A DNA stretch of 64,000 nt from AAA164-E04 sp964342825 (GTDB lineage: Bacteria > Verrucomicrobiota > Verrucomicrobiia > Limisphaerales > AAA164-E04): NCBI GenBank assembly GCA_964342825.1, contig CAYFHO010000002.1, forward strand, positions 161,339 through 225,338. Direction: 5' to 3'. The translations under genes were made by a program, and so were the position numbers. Positions 1 through 8,559 of the stretch are shown piece after piece. Each line of letters opens with the position of its first letter. Position 1 is the stretch's first letter. The notes beneath the pieces are model-generated. The model made no database searches. It was not told the DNA's origin and saw nothing but the letters and a program-made list of their open reading frames with translations.

Positions 1-393
1 GGCTTCATTGCGAAGGTAAGCAAAAAAATGAGAGTGGGGCTATTCGAATTTTTCGAAGCTCTGTCATCCAATGACTACGAGAATAGTGCCAAGGCGTTGA
101 ACCGAATGTCTGAAGTTGAAATAACCGGAAACAAACTACAAAGTTTCACGGCAGCATTTATTGATTTGTATCGGGAATTTAAAGGAGCAACTGTATCCCA
201 AATAAGTCTCACTGAAAAAATGATGGAAACCATCAAGTTAGGTGTCCATTCAGGCATGTCGTTTGAAAGAGGAATTTTTTCGGTCATCCGCAGCCTCATG
301 TATCTCGATGGAATGGTCCTTCGCTGTAATCCAAACGCTGTCCTTTTGGAAGATATGCGCCCGTATATTGGTGAATTTAAAGGGTTCCTTTAA
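1..393 (+). CDS. AarF/UbiB (ABC1) kinase-like protein, C-terminal fragment
   Basis: The frame is open from the window edge to a TAA at 391-393, so the gene is cut at its 5' end. The visible 130 residues are helical and resemble the C-terminal part of ABC1/AarF/UbiB atypical kinases: a segment following the kinase core, then a final 'SLMYLDGMVLRCNP' stretch like the 'LEGVLRRLDP' tail of that family. These proteins support ubiquinone or lipid metabolism in many bacteria. The ATP-binding motifs lie outside the window, so activity cannot be judged. It converges with the phosphatase gene with only 17 bases between them and no visible terminator. Confidence 0.6.
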   Translation, partial: GFIAKVSKKMRVGLFEFFEALSSNDYENSAKALNRMSEVEITGNKLQSFTAAFIDLYREFKGATVSQISLTEKMMETIKLGVHSGMSFERGIFSVIRSLMYLDGMVLRCNPNAVLLEDMRPYIGEFKGFL

Positions 394-410
394 GGTGCCA
401 ACATATTTAA

Positions 411-3353
411 TTAATCATTTGCCTCAACGATAAGTTCGAGCTGGAAATACAAGGTCGCTCCACTTGATACCGAAACATGATGTTTCAAAATCTGAGGGTA
501 AGGATGGGGATGAGTGTATTGCGCAGGGTTCCCAAGATATTCATAAGGTCCATCTGGTGAGTGACTGGTTTTTAAAGCATAAGTCACCTGAGGCATGCCC
601 AGCCAGCTCAACTGCATCACCCCCGGCTCAACCAAAGTGGCATAAAGTTCGAGCGCGGAATCGGGATCCCCTGGATCTGTTTGACTTAACCATTCATCAA
701 AATTGACTAGTCCGTCGTGGTCCGGATCCCCATGCGGTCCATCGGAGGAAGCAGCCAAAAGGGGAGACAAGCCATGACGGACTTCCCAGCCATCAGGCAA
801 TGTGTCACCATCAGTATCCATTTCTTCCGGGTTGCTTTGAAGCAACATTTCTTCTGGGTCCGACAGTCCATCACCGTCGGAATCAGGACCAGAGGACAAT
901 TGAATGGACACACCCTGTAAAACCAAACCGTCTGAATCCTGATTTCTTACCGTTCCACCAATCAAACTGTTATCAAAGGACCAGGGACGACTAAGATCAG
1001 ACATGGGCTGCCTGCCAGTTATCACGCTCAATTTAAGTGAACCATTTAGTTCTATGCCAGATATCGAACCCAGTGGAATGGCCATTTCAATGAAATTCGC
1101 ATTTTGTTCGGTCAGGTGAGTGTTGCTTAGGTGTGGATCTAAGAGTTGTGGACTTATGTTATATTGTTGAAGACGTGCGCCAGTTACGGGTTGTAAGTCT
1201 CCACCTGCGAAAAACAAACCTTGTGGACCGAGAAGCCCGGAACTTGATCGATCAAATATACTTTGCGTAGAGTCGGCGTATTCATCTCCCAAAACTCCGA
1301 TCAATTGGGGTTTCCAATTTTCAAAATGCAGGTCTTTCAAAAAACTCAATTCATCCTTTGCTTCGTCCCCTGCCTCATTTTCCGTTCCGAGAAAAACCAT
1401 CAATGCTCCATCGTCAGGTAGCGAAACTGATTGAAATCCGAGATACAAATAATTCAGATCATTATGAACGTTCAAAGTGCCACCATGAGAGTAACTCCCA
1501 AGATTTGCGACCAATGGTGCACCCGTAAAATCAAAATGTTGCCCTATGATATTTCCATCTCCATCATTGACCGGTTCTGTTTCAATATGTGGAATTTGCC
1601 AGGAAGAAGAATGAATATGTTCTATTTCTGTAGGCTGCCGAAAAGTGAAGTTATCGATCACATTTCCTCCATCATCGATGGCTTCTAGTCGACATGTATT
1701 GCCATCAATTTCCACATTGAGAAAATGATGCTGTTTTCGAAAAACGGAACTTAATTGATCGTGCTCTCGGAGCGGATAGAGGTTACCACCACCTCCAGCA
1801 GTTAACAAGGCAACCACACCTGAATCTGGAGTAAAACGTTCATAAACATGATCGTGACCAGTGAAAATCAAGGAAACTCCAAAACGATTCGCCAATGATA
1901 AAAGAAGACTACCCAATTCCTCTGTATCCCGAATTCCATTCCGATTATAGTCATCGAACCGATGTAGACTGGAAGTACGAATAGGATGATGGACAACAAA
2001 AAACTTCCAATGACTTTGGGATCGTTCCAACTCTTTTACCAACCATCGATGCTGGGCGCCATCCTCCTTTAATTCGTATTGATAAAAAAATGGGGCAAAC
2101 AATACAAAGAACTGCGCTGGGCCGTTATTAAAAGTGTAATAAGCCTCAGGGAATGTGGACTCGATCGCATGCCCTTCAGGTGGGGTGTCATTCATTGGAC
2201 TGTGAAAAAGTAATGGGGGTAGTGAAAACCCCTTGTCGAGGTCATGATTTCCGATGGCAAGATAATAAGGTATCGATCTCATGTGTAGGCCGTATATGCT
2301 GTAATGCCTGAAATCGACCAAATCAGATGTCAATGAAGGATAAACCATATCACCGGTATGCAGGACCATTTCAGGGCGAGCGTTCCTTATTTGATCGGCT
2401 ATCCTGTATTGAGCCAAGGATCCTCGACCGCTGTCTCCCAACACCGCAAACCGAAGGTGTTCCTTGTCGGGATCGGGAGTCGTAAAAGAGGAAACTGAGG
2501 AGCGCATAACCCCGTCGACGGTTTCTAATTCAACTTGATAGTAATAGAGACAGCCTGCCTTTAGTGAATCAATGAGCACTTCAGGTTCCACGGAAGGTTC
2601 TTCGAACTCGACGCTATGATTGAGTTCATTTCGAACCAAACCATAGTTCACTTTGCCTATGTATGGGGACAGAGTTTTCCATGAAATCACAGCGGAATCA
2701 GCATACAACTGATGGACCATGGGTTGCCGTGAAAAATTGGAAGAAAGCTCTGCAACAAAAACAAAAGATGATCCTTCTGCAGCAGCATGCACTTGTGCGC
2801 CAAGAATATTAGTACCTTCCTTTAGAAGAGGAATGGCGTGATTCAGGGAAAGTTCCACTAGCAGATCATCAGACCTGAAAGCCGAGCGTTGGTTCAAAGT
2901 GATGTCATCAGCAGAGAGTTCTCCAAAACCTGAATTGTAGATGGGATGACCATTCAACCAAAGAACACATCCATGCCTGAATTGAAGACGCAAAACCAGC
3001 AATTGAACCTCTTCCAAATTGACAATCTCAAATTCATTTCTAAAAAAAACACTATGATAACTAGATCCAAAATCAGAAAAATGTGTTGCTTGCAGCAGAT
3101 GATTAAAGCCCCCTGAAAAGCCTCCTTTTGCCAGTTGCCAGGATGAATCGTCATAATCAAGTGAATACCAGGGAGGCACTTGATCATTGAAATTAAAATC
3201 CGATCCTCTTTTAAAATGCCAGGGATCGGTCACTCGAATGAGCGTTTCAGAAAAAAGAGAATGCGGAATCCCAAAAACTAAGGCCCATAGGTACCAGCAA
3301 GCAAAGAACTTGATATAACCTGAAAGATAGCGCTGGAGGTGTGGTGTCAACAT
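411..3353 (-). CDS. Secreted purple-acid-phosphatase-like metallophosphoesterase
   Basis: About 980 residues from the ATG at 3353; an upstream TTG at 3410 would add 19 residues but leave a poorer signal peptide. A hydrophobic export signal is followed by a beta-rich N-terminal region, an Fn3-like domain (about 209-293) and a calcineurin-like metallophosphoesterase domain (about 300-525). The metal-ligand motifs are visible: GDSG (D307), TGD (D335), NHD (369-371), VHHP (455-456) and GHDH (499-502). A later region may bind carbohydrate, and DSDGDGLSDPEE-type calcium-binding repeats sit at about 824-895. The set matches purple acid phosphatases, which hydrolyse phosphomonoesters outside the cytoplasm. 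The substrate cannot be read from sequence. Such repeats at the C-terminus are common in secreted proteins of Verrucomicrobia and Planctomycetes. Confidence 0.8.
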   Translation of the reverse strand: MLTPHLQRYLSGYIKFFACWYLWALVFGIPHSLFSETLIRVTDPWHFKRGSDFNFNDQVPPWYSLDYDDSSWQLAKGGFSGGFNHLLQATHFSDFGSSYHSVFFRNEFEIVNLEEVQLLVLRLQFRHGCVLWLNGHPIYNSGFGELSADDITLNQRSAFRSDDLLVELSLNHAIPLLKEGTNILGAQVHAAAEGSSFVFVAELSSNFSRQPMVHQLYADSAVISWKTLSPYIGKVNYGLVRNELNHSVEFEEPSVEPEVLIDSLKAGCLYYYQVELETVDGVMRSSVSSFTTPDPDKEHLRFAVLGDSGRGSLAQYRIADQIRNARPEMVLHTGDMVYPSLTSDLVDFRHYSIYGLHMRSIPYYLAIGNHDLDKGFSLPPLLFHSPMNDTPPEGHAIESTFPEAYYTFNNGPAQFFVLFAPFFYQYELKEDGAQHRWLVKELERSQSHWKFFVVHHPIRTSSLHRFDDYNRNGIRDTEELGSLLLSLANRFGVSLIFTGHDHVYERFTPDSGVVALLTAGGGGNLYPLREHDQLSSVFRKQHHFLNVEIDGNTCRLEAIDDGGNVIDNFTFRQPTEIEHIHSSSWQIPHIETEPVNDGDGNIIGQHFDFTGAPLVANLGSYSHGGTLNVHNDLNYLYLGFQSVSLPDDGALMVFLGTENEAGDEAKDELSFLKDLHFENWKPQLIGVLGDEYADSTQSIFDRSSSGLLGPQGLFFAGGDLQPVTGARLQQYNISPQLLDPHLSNTHLTEQNANFIEMAIPLGSISGIELNGSLKLSVITGRQPMSDLSRPWSFDNSLIGGTVRNQDSDGLVLQGVSIQLSSGPDSDGDGLSDPEEMLLQSNPEEMDTDGDTLPDGWEVRHGLSPLLAASSDGPHGDPDHDGLVNFDEWLSQTDPGDPDSALELYATLVEPGVMQLSWLGMPQVTYALKTSHSPDGPYEYLGNPAQYTHPHPYPQILKHHVSVSSGATLYFQLELIVEAND

Positions 3354-3442
3354 CGCAAAACAAAAGTGTTGCCAGGTACCTCCCTGAGGAACAACCACCA
3401 AATATCGCAATCAAGTAAAATTTGATCAGTTGAAAATAAAAT

Positions 3443-3952
3443 TCAGCAGGAAGCAAAAGCTGAGTTTACCTCGAGATCAGTCATGTTCCGGATTAAATCT
3501 GGAATTGAAAAAGGCTTGGAAATAAACCCTTTTACATGACTTGAGGCTAAATCTGATTTATCATGTTTTTCACCCGACATGAGAATAACCGGCGGAGCAT
3601 GATTTAACTGGCCGAGCTTTTTAGCAAAATCCCACCCTGAGCACCCTCGCAAACCTACATCGACCAAGGCAAAGTCAAATTGATTACCGTCATTGGACAG
3701 TTTATCAAAAGCTCGATGATGACATTCTTCGGTGTGAACATCAAATGAATGAGTTTTTAACAATCTTCCAATGGCTCGCAAGAATATGGGATTATCATCC
3801 AGAAGCAGGATGCGTCGCGAACGAAGGCTGGGAACACTAGCTTTCTCCAACCTTGGTTGAACAAAAATGGGGCTAACTCTAAAACGGCTTCCAACATTCC
3901 GAAACCTGACCGGAATGAAAGGATTCATTTCACTGCGGGGTGCACAGATCAT
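3443..3952 (-). CDS. Stand-alone response-regulator receiver protein
   Basis: 169 residues: a poorly structured N-terminal extension of about 45 residues, then one CheY-like receiver domain. The acidic pair (LLLDDN), the phospho-accepting Asp (FALVDVGL), the Ser switch (ILMSGE) and the Lys (ISKPF) are all present, so it should accept phosphate. There is no output domain. The start is supported by AAAGGAG nine bases upstream on the minus strand. It is divergent from the sensor kinase at 4535, which makes that kinase one possible partner, although the kinase also has its own receiver. A CheY-like role in motility is possible but unproven. Confidence 0.75.
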   Translation of the reverse strand: MICAPRSEMNPFIPVRFRNVGSRFRVSPIFVQPRLEKASVPSLRSRRILLLDDNPIFLRAIGRLLKTHSFDVHTEECHHRAFDKLSNDGNQFDFALVDVGLRGCSGWDFAKKLGQLNHAPPVILMSGEKHDKSDLASSHVKGFISKPFSIPDLIRNMTDLEVNSAFASC

Positions 3953-4396
3953 ATCGGTTTTCTCCTTTGTTTAACTTTGAACAATGACCTTGTTCTTACA
4001 TCTAGCAAACGTTCAGCAAAAAATCGTTATCCTAAATTGAGCCAACGCCTGCCACAGGCAAATCTTACTCCTCCCTTTTGACGTGAGACATCCTGTAGCA
4101 TGAATGAGCCCATCGTCTAACCTAATGTTGCGCTGCGCAACACAATTCTTGCCAAACAACCTGGTTCAAATAAGGGCAAAAACCCGTCAAAAAATTGTTG
4201 TCCATTCGTATTAAGCACGTTGCAAGATATGAACCGAAAAAATAATCACCAAAAGAACCAACCAAAAAAAAGGATGTTTTTTGTCTTGGTAGCAGTGAGT
4301 CGGGTTCTCGATACATCAGAAGTGGTAAAAAATGCTCCTTCAGTAAGGAAAAATCTGCCTTCGGTGTCGAGATCGGCCTGGTCCATGTGTTTCAGC
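3953..4396. other. Intergenic region with small inverted repeats
   Basis: I see no convincing gene between the receiver and the sensor-kinase promoter. The region is A/T rich and holds three small inverted repeats: GCCTG-CCA-CAGGC (4047-4059), GTTGCG-CTG-CGCAAC (4127-4141) and an A/T-rich stem at 4257-4290. None is followed by a run of T typical of an intrinsic terminator. Confidence 0.4.
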
Positions 4397-4423
4397 TAAA
4401 CATCGATAGCAATCTTCCGATAA
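4397..4423 (+). promoter_or_regulatory. Sigma28 (FliA)-type promoter for the hybrid sensor kinase
   Basis: TAAACATC (4397-4404), exactly 11 bases, then TCCGATAA (4416-4423). Against the enterobacterial consensus TAAAGTTT-N11-GCCGATAA, the TAAA core, the spacing and seven of eight -10 bases match. Transcription would begin near 4430, about 105 bases before the kinase start. A FliA gene is present in the same window. Confidence 0.65.
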
Positions 4424-4534
4424 AAGTCTGACCAAAGTAGATGTGAAGGTCAGATAAGTCCACCATGCTCCTTTTGAAGAGAGTGTGCATTTTACACATT
4501 TTACTGAGATTCGTTTGGTCATTGAGGGCAATAT

Positions 4535-7432
4535 ATGATTTCAAAAATTGATAGAAGCATGGTTGGAGCCGATGAAGAAAGGGCAAGTTCCAGCACTCAA
4601 TCGAGTGAGCCTATATTCGATCAAAATTTTGGAAAACAAAATGCCTGGATTGAAGGTTGGATGGATAGTGCAAATCACCTGGCAGAGTCTTTTGATGCCG
4701 ACTGTGCTTTCATTATTGAACTACCCCAGGCAATGAACCTTACCGTTAATGCCAGGTATGTCTGTTCTTGTGGGCATTTAAAAAATTGTAAAGGACATCT
4801 ACTGGATGATCCACTGGTGTTGGAAACCATCAGGAAATCAAAGGTCGCTTATGGAGATGCACCTTTATACGATCACCCCTACAACCAGATTATTCCAAAG
4901 AGTGATCAATCCTCCTTTTTAGCCGTATCGACCAGATCAAGATTGAACGGATCAAGATATGTGTTCGGACTTATTGGACGACAATCCTGGTCTGATCCGG
5001 ATCGTACCTTAAAGCGGCTGGAAGGAATGGCATATTTTGCTTCCCAGATCCTTTGCTCTAAAACCGATGCCCTGGAAGCAGATCTGTTTTTTCAACTGGC
5101 TCAGGATGCCATCATGCGTGTTAGCTCAGATGGAACGATTGTAAAAATCAACCAGGTCGCTGAAAAAATTACTGGCTATAAAAACTCGGAATTGGGTCAT
5201 CAATCATTGTCGACGATTTTTCCGGGGCTGCAACCCAGTGACCTTTTGCGAATGAGCTATGAGTGTCAACTCAATGCTCAGTTATCGCCCACGAAAACCT
5301 GCGAGAATATGGTCAAAATTCAGACCAAAGCAGGCAAATTGCATCTTGTTGATTTAAGCATCAGTGGCTACATCCCGAATCATTCCGGTAATAACGATTT
5401 TGTTGTAATACTTCGAGACAGGTCAGAACACCAAAAACTCGAAACGATGGTTAAACAAGTCAGTGATTTCTCGAATGAAATCCTGAGCATTGTAGGGGCA
5501 TACGTCTTTGTCATAGATCATCACGGGAAAATCGTACGATTCAATCACGAATGTGAGCGCTTTACTGGAGAATTGTTTGAAGAAGTTGTCGGTCAGCTTC
5601 TTTGGGATGTTATCCCTGAAGCACAAAGCCATAGAAAACAATTGGAACGATACAAGAAAAACCCTGATCATTTCATTGCTCCCTCAACCCACAAAACTAC
5701 TTGGACCGATAAAGAAAAAAGTAAACACCACATCCAATGGCGCAATTCAATTATCAAGGATAAGCAAAAAAAGTTAAAATACTTGATAGCGTGTGGTGTC
5801 GATGTAACCGAACAGGATACCTCCCGAAAAATAATTCTTCGCGACGGAAAACTACTTCAACAGTTCATCCATTATGCACCAGCGGCGGTTGCCATGTTCG
5901 ACACCAAATTTAATTACCTGGAAGCAAGCTTAAGATGGAAAGGTAAATTTAACATACCTGAAGAAGAAAACTGTGCTGGGACAAATCCTATGATACGCCA
6001 CGAAAATCTGAGTATTTTTGAGAATTGGCGTGTAGCGGTCCACGAATGTCTGAATGGTCATCATAAAAAATCAAGCAGGGATACTTTTACCAAACCAGAC
6101 GGTCAGGAGGAAATCATTCGGTGGGAAATGCAACCCTGGTATGATGAGGAATCATTACCCGGAGGAGTCATCGTTTTTGCCGAAATAATCACCGAGCTGA
6201 TCGAATCAGAAAAAAGCAAACGTAGCTTGGAACGTCAGTTGTATCGGGCGCAAAAACTAGAGGCAATAGGTACTTTGGCGGGAGGTGTCGCTCACGATTT
6301 CAATAACATTCTGGCGGGTATTGTAGGTTTTACGGAAATACTGAAACTAGAATTTTCAGAGAACAAGTTTGCCAGTGAATTGACAGATGAAGTCCTTAGG
6401 GCGACAGATCGAGCCAAAATGTTGGTCAAACAAATCCTGGCTTTCAGTCGAAACCAGGAACAAACAAAATCACCGGCATCTTTGAAGCCGATTATCAAAG
6501 AGGTGGCAAAAATGATGAAGGCCACCTGTCCATCTCACATAAAAGTCAAAGCGGATACAATTGGAGATATCCCATTTGTCCTGTGCGATCAAAACCAGAT
6601 ACATCAAGTAGTCGTTAACCTTTGCACCAACGCAATTCACGCCATGGAAGATCTGGTATCTGGTAAATTGAACGTCCAGCTGGAATGCATACAAATCGAA
6701 AAGGAAGAAGCTGATACGATCCATAAAATGAAGATTGGTTCCTATGTCAAATTAACGATCAAGGATACCGGTGAAGGTATGGATGACGCCACCATGCAAC
6801 GCATTTTCGATCCATTCTTTACAACCAAGGAAGCGGGTCGCGGAACGGGATTGGGACTCTCTGTCGTGCATGGAATCATTAAGTCGCATGATGGCCATAT
6901 CAAAGTGATCAGTAAAAAGGGAAAAGGATCTCGTTTTGATATTTATCTCCCCGCCATGGAAGATGCTCAGGCAGCTGAGAAAAACGACCATATATCTTCA
7001 CTGCCTCTTGGAAACGGACAACGGATTTTGTTTGTTGATAACGAGGCAAGTATTTGTCAGTCATCACAAATGGGGCTGGAAAAATCTGGATACGTAATTG
7101 AGTCATTTGTGGACCCATGCCTGGCCATTCAGCGATTTTGGGAATCTCCTGATTCATTCGATATACTCATTACCGATTTGGATATGCCCCGCATCACCGG
7201 GATCGATTTAGCAAGAAAAATAAAATCGGATCACCCTGAATTCCCCATCATCCTCTGCTCAGGCTTTATTTCTGAAAAATTAAAACAATCTACGGACATG
7301 AATTTATTTGATCATGTTCTAGCCAAGCCTAATAAGCTTTTTGATTTATGTCATGCGCTTGATAGTATTTTTAATAAAAATGATAGTTTTATTAAATCTG
7401 GAGCTAAAGAAAATGTGAAAGTCTCCGATTGA
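4535..7432 (+). CDS. Hybrid PAS sensor histidine kinase with C-terminal receiver
   Basis: 965 residues with no membrane segment, so probably cytoplasmic. Order: GAF-like region (about 40-175), three PAS-like domains (about 183-300, 310-425, 440-560), a HisKA domain with the H-box AHDFNN (His587), a HATPase domain (N-box NLCTNAIHAM, DTGEGMD, GTGLGLSVV) and a receiver (about 835-955). The receiver has VDNE where VDDE is usual, TDLD as phospho site and AKP for the Lys. The GAF-like region holds a CSCGHLKNC cluster that could bind a metal or cofactor. GAGG seven bases before the ATG supports the start. The sigma28-like promoter upstream suggests expression with late flagellar genes and a behavioural role; the signal is unknown. 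Confidence 0.85.
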   Translation: MISKIDRSMVGADEERASSSTQSSEPIFDQNFGKQNAWIEGWMDSANHLAESFDADCAFIIELPQAMNLTVNARYVCSCGHLKNCKGHLLDDPLVLETIRKSKVAYGDAPLYDHPYNQIIPKSDQSSFLAVSTRSRLNGSRYVFGLIGRQSWSDPDRTLKRLEGMAYFASQILCSKTDALEADLFFQLAQDAIMRVSSDGTIVKINQVAEKITGYKNSELGHQSLSTIFPGLQPSDLLRMSYECQLNAQLSPTKTCENMVKIQTKAGKLHLVDLSISGYIPNHSGNNDFVVILRDRSEHQKLETMVKQVSDFSNEILSIVGAYVFVIDHHGKIVRFNHECERFTGELFEEVVGQLLWDVIPEAQSHRKQLERYKKNPDHFIAPSTHKTTWTDKEKSKHHIQWRNSIIKDKQKKLKYLIACGVDVTEQDTSRKIILRDGKLLQQFIHYAPAAVAMFDTKFNYLEASLRWKGKFNIPEEENCAGTNPMIRHENLSIFENWRVAVHECLNGHHKKSSRDTFTKPDGQEEIIRWEMQPWYDEESLPGGVIVFAEIITELIESEKSKRSLERQLYRAQKLEAIGTLAGGVAHDFNNILAGIVGFTEILKLEFSENKFASELTDEVLRATDRAKMLVKQILAFSRNQEQTKSPASLKPIIKEVAKMMKATCPSHIKVKADTIGDIPFVLCDQNQIHQVVVNLCTNAIHAMEDLVSGKLNVQLECIQIEKEEADTIHKMKIGSYVKLTIKDTGEGMDDATMQRIFDPFFTTKEAGRGTGLGLSVVHGIIKSHDGHIKVISKKGKGSRFDIYLPAMEDAQAAEKNDHISSLPLGNGQRILFVDNEASICQSSQMGLEKSGYVIESFVDPCLAIQRFWESPDSFDILITDLDMPRITGIDLARKIKSDHPEFPIILCSGFISEKLKQSTDMNLFDHVLAKPNKLFDLCHALDSIFNKNDSFIKSGAKENVKVSD
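7405..7431 (+). promoter_or_regulatory. Candidate sigma28-type promoter for flagellin 1
   Basis: TAAAGAAA (7405-7412), 11 bases, then TCCGATTG (7424-7431), at the very end of the sensor-kinase gene. The TAAAG and CCGAT cores and the spacing match the sigma28 pattern; the last two bases of the -10 do not. Transcription would start near 7438. A TATAAT lies at 7433-7438 without a recognisable -35, so a sigma70-type start cannot be excluded. Confidence 0.5.
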
Positions 7433-7497
7433 TATAATGAAGATGGAACACTCCATCAAACGAACAAAGGTTCTGGAATTTCCTCATTAAAAATTCC

Positions 7498-7544
7498 ATA
7501 TGGCAAGGAAGCCATATTAATTAACAAAAACTCAATGGAAGGAG
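7498..7544 (+). promoter_or_regulatory. Putative CsrA-binding leader of flagellin 1
   Basis: A seven-base-pair hairpin, ATATGGC (7498-7504) and GCCATAT (7511-7517), presents AAGGAA in its six-base loop. A second cluster, ATGGAAGGAG (7535-7544), is the Shine-Dalgarno of the flagellin. CsrA proteins bind GGA in hairpin loops and block ribosomes when a second site overlaps the Shine-Dalgarno; Bacillus hag is the known flagellin example. csrA and fliW are encoded at 26972-27657. An extra inverted repeat, GATGGA-ACAC-TCCATC, sits at 7442-7457. Binding itself is inferred. Confidence 0.5.
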
Positions 7545-7550
7545 TCTAAA

Positions 7551-8360
7551 ATGGTAGTCATCAATACAAATTCGTCGTCGGCAATGTCAGCTCGAATCCT
7601 TAACGAGTCGACTCAGTCACTACAGAAATCCCTGGCAAGATTGTCTTCAGGATCCAAACTGAACTCTCCGTCAGATGACGCAGCGGGAGCCGCTGTATCT
7701 CTCAGATTCGATGCTCAGGTAAATCGGATCCAGGCAGCCAAGGACAATGTTGGAAATGCAGTTTCATTTGGACAAACACAAGACGGCTTCTTGAACAAAG
7801 TCGGTAAAGCGCTGGATCGCATGAGTGAACTTGCCATGCTTTCTCAAGATGAAACTAAAACCAACACGGACCGCGCCCTCTACGACAAAGAATTCCAGAC
7901 TCTGGATGACTATATCGTAGACATCGCCAAGAAGGATTTCAATGGTGTCAGCCTGTTTAACGGGACAGCCCTGAACGTGACGACCGATAGTGATGGAACC
8001 AAGTTTGCCGCATCAGGTGTGGATCTTGCAGCAGGTGGAAACTACACAGCCCTGAACTCATTGGCAGTAGGTACCACCGCAGGAGCAGCCTCTGCATTAA
8101 CAGCGGTGAAAACAGCCATCAATCAACTGGCAACCGATCGTGCAACAGTGGGAGCCAATATCTCCCGTCTCGAAAACACGAGTTCCCAGCTGAGCGTGCT
8201 GAAGGATAACATCTCTGCAGCAAACAGCCGCATCAAAGATGTGGACGTCGCGGAAGAAAGTGCCAACTTCGCCAGGCAGAACATTCTGGTCCAATCCGGA
8301 ACCGCCATGCTTGCCCAAGCCAACGCTTTGCCGCAATCGGCATTAAGATTGATCGGTTAG
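7551..8360 (+). CDS. fliC: Flagellin 1 (filament subunit)
   Basis: 269 residues, a compact flagellin with conserved N-terminal (about 1-140) and C-terminal (about 200-269) coiled-coil D0/D1 regions and only a short variable centre. Signature segments are the 'LARLSSGSKLNSPSDDAAG' N-terminal stretch and the C-terminal 'SGTAMLAQANALPQSALRLIG'. It is secreted through the flagellar export apparatus and polymerises into the filament. GGAAGGAG lies before the ATG. It has its own candidate promoter and is followed by a strong terminator, so it is probably monocistronic. The same length as flagellin 2 (26082-26891), but clearly different in sequence. Confidence 0.95.
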   Translation: MVVINTNSSSAMSARILNESTQSLQKSLARLSSGSKLNSPSDDAAGAAVSLRFDAQVNRIQAAKDNVGNAVSFGQTQDGFLNKVGKALDRMSELAMLSQDETKTNTDRALYDKEFQTLDDYIVDIAKKDFNGVSLFNGTALNVTTDSDGTKFAASGVDLAAGGNYTALNSLAVGTTAGAASALTAVKTAINQLATDRATVGANISRLENTSSQLSVLKDNISAANSRIKDVDVAEESANFARQNILVQSGTAMLAQANALPQSALRLIG

Positions 8361-8384
8361 CGCAGATCAGTTCCAAAGCCTCAA

Positions 8385-8427
8385 ATGCCCGATCTGGATC
8401 ATCAGGTCGGGCATCTTTCTTTTTTAT
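8385..8427 (+). terminator. Intrinsic terminator after flagellin 1
   Basis: Stem ATGCCCGA (8385-8392) pairs with TCGGGCAT (8407-8414), with further CT/AG pairing inside, followed by CTTTCTTTTTTAT. A G/C-rich stem and T-run 25 bases after the flagellin stop codon make this a standard Rho-independent terminator. Confidence 0.85.
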
Positions 8428-8436
8428 ATAAATAAC

Positions 8437-8463
8437 TCAAGTCCTCTTCTCGAATTCCGATTA
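8437..8463 (+). promoter_or_regulatory. Candidate sigma28-type promoter for the fliD operon
   Basis: TCAAGTCC (8437-8444), 11 bases, then TCCGATTA (8456-8463), directly after the flagellin terminator. The -10 is nearly the same as at flagellin 1 (TCCGATTG). The -35 keeps the AAGT core but has C in place of the first A. Transcription would start near 8470, about 90 bases before fliD. Confidence 0.45.
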
Positions 8464-8559
8464 CTCATTGGACCCACGGGTTCAAAATCATTGTTGAATC
8501 TCTCACGCTTTTCAATAAGACGCGGGGAGCGATAATGAAAAACGAAAGGTTTTCAAAAA

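Noticed and set aside
411..1000. Plus-strand open frames within the phosphatase gene
   Set aside because: They are antisense to a gene with clear domain structure and show no recognisable protein features.
3951..3980. CCGATAT and CAAAGTT before the receiver gene as a sigma28 promoter
   Set aside because: Spacing is two bases too long and the -10 overlaps the start codon, while AAAGGAG fits as the ribosome site.
4257..4290. A/T-rich stem upstream of the sensor kinase as a terminator
   Set aside because: Mostly A-T pairs with a bulge and no G/C core; too weak to call.
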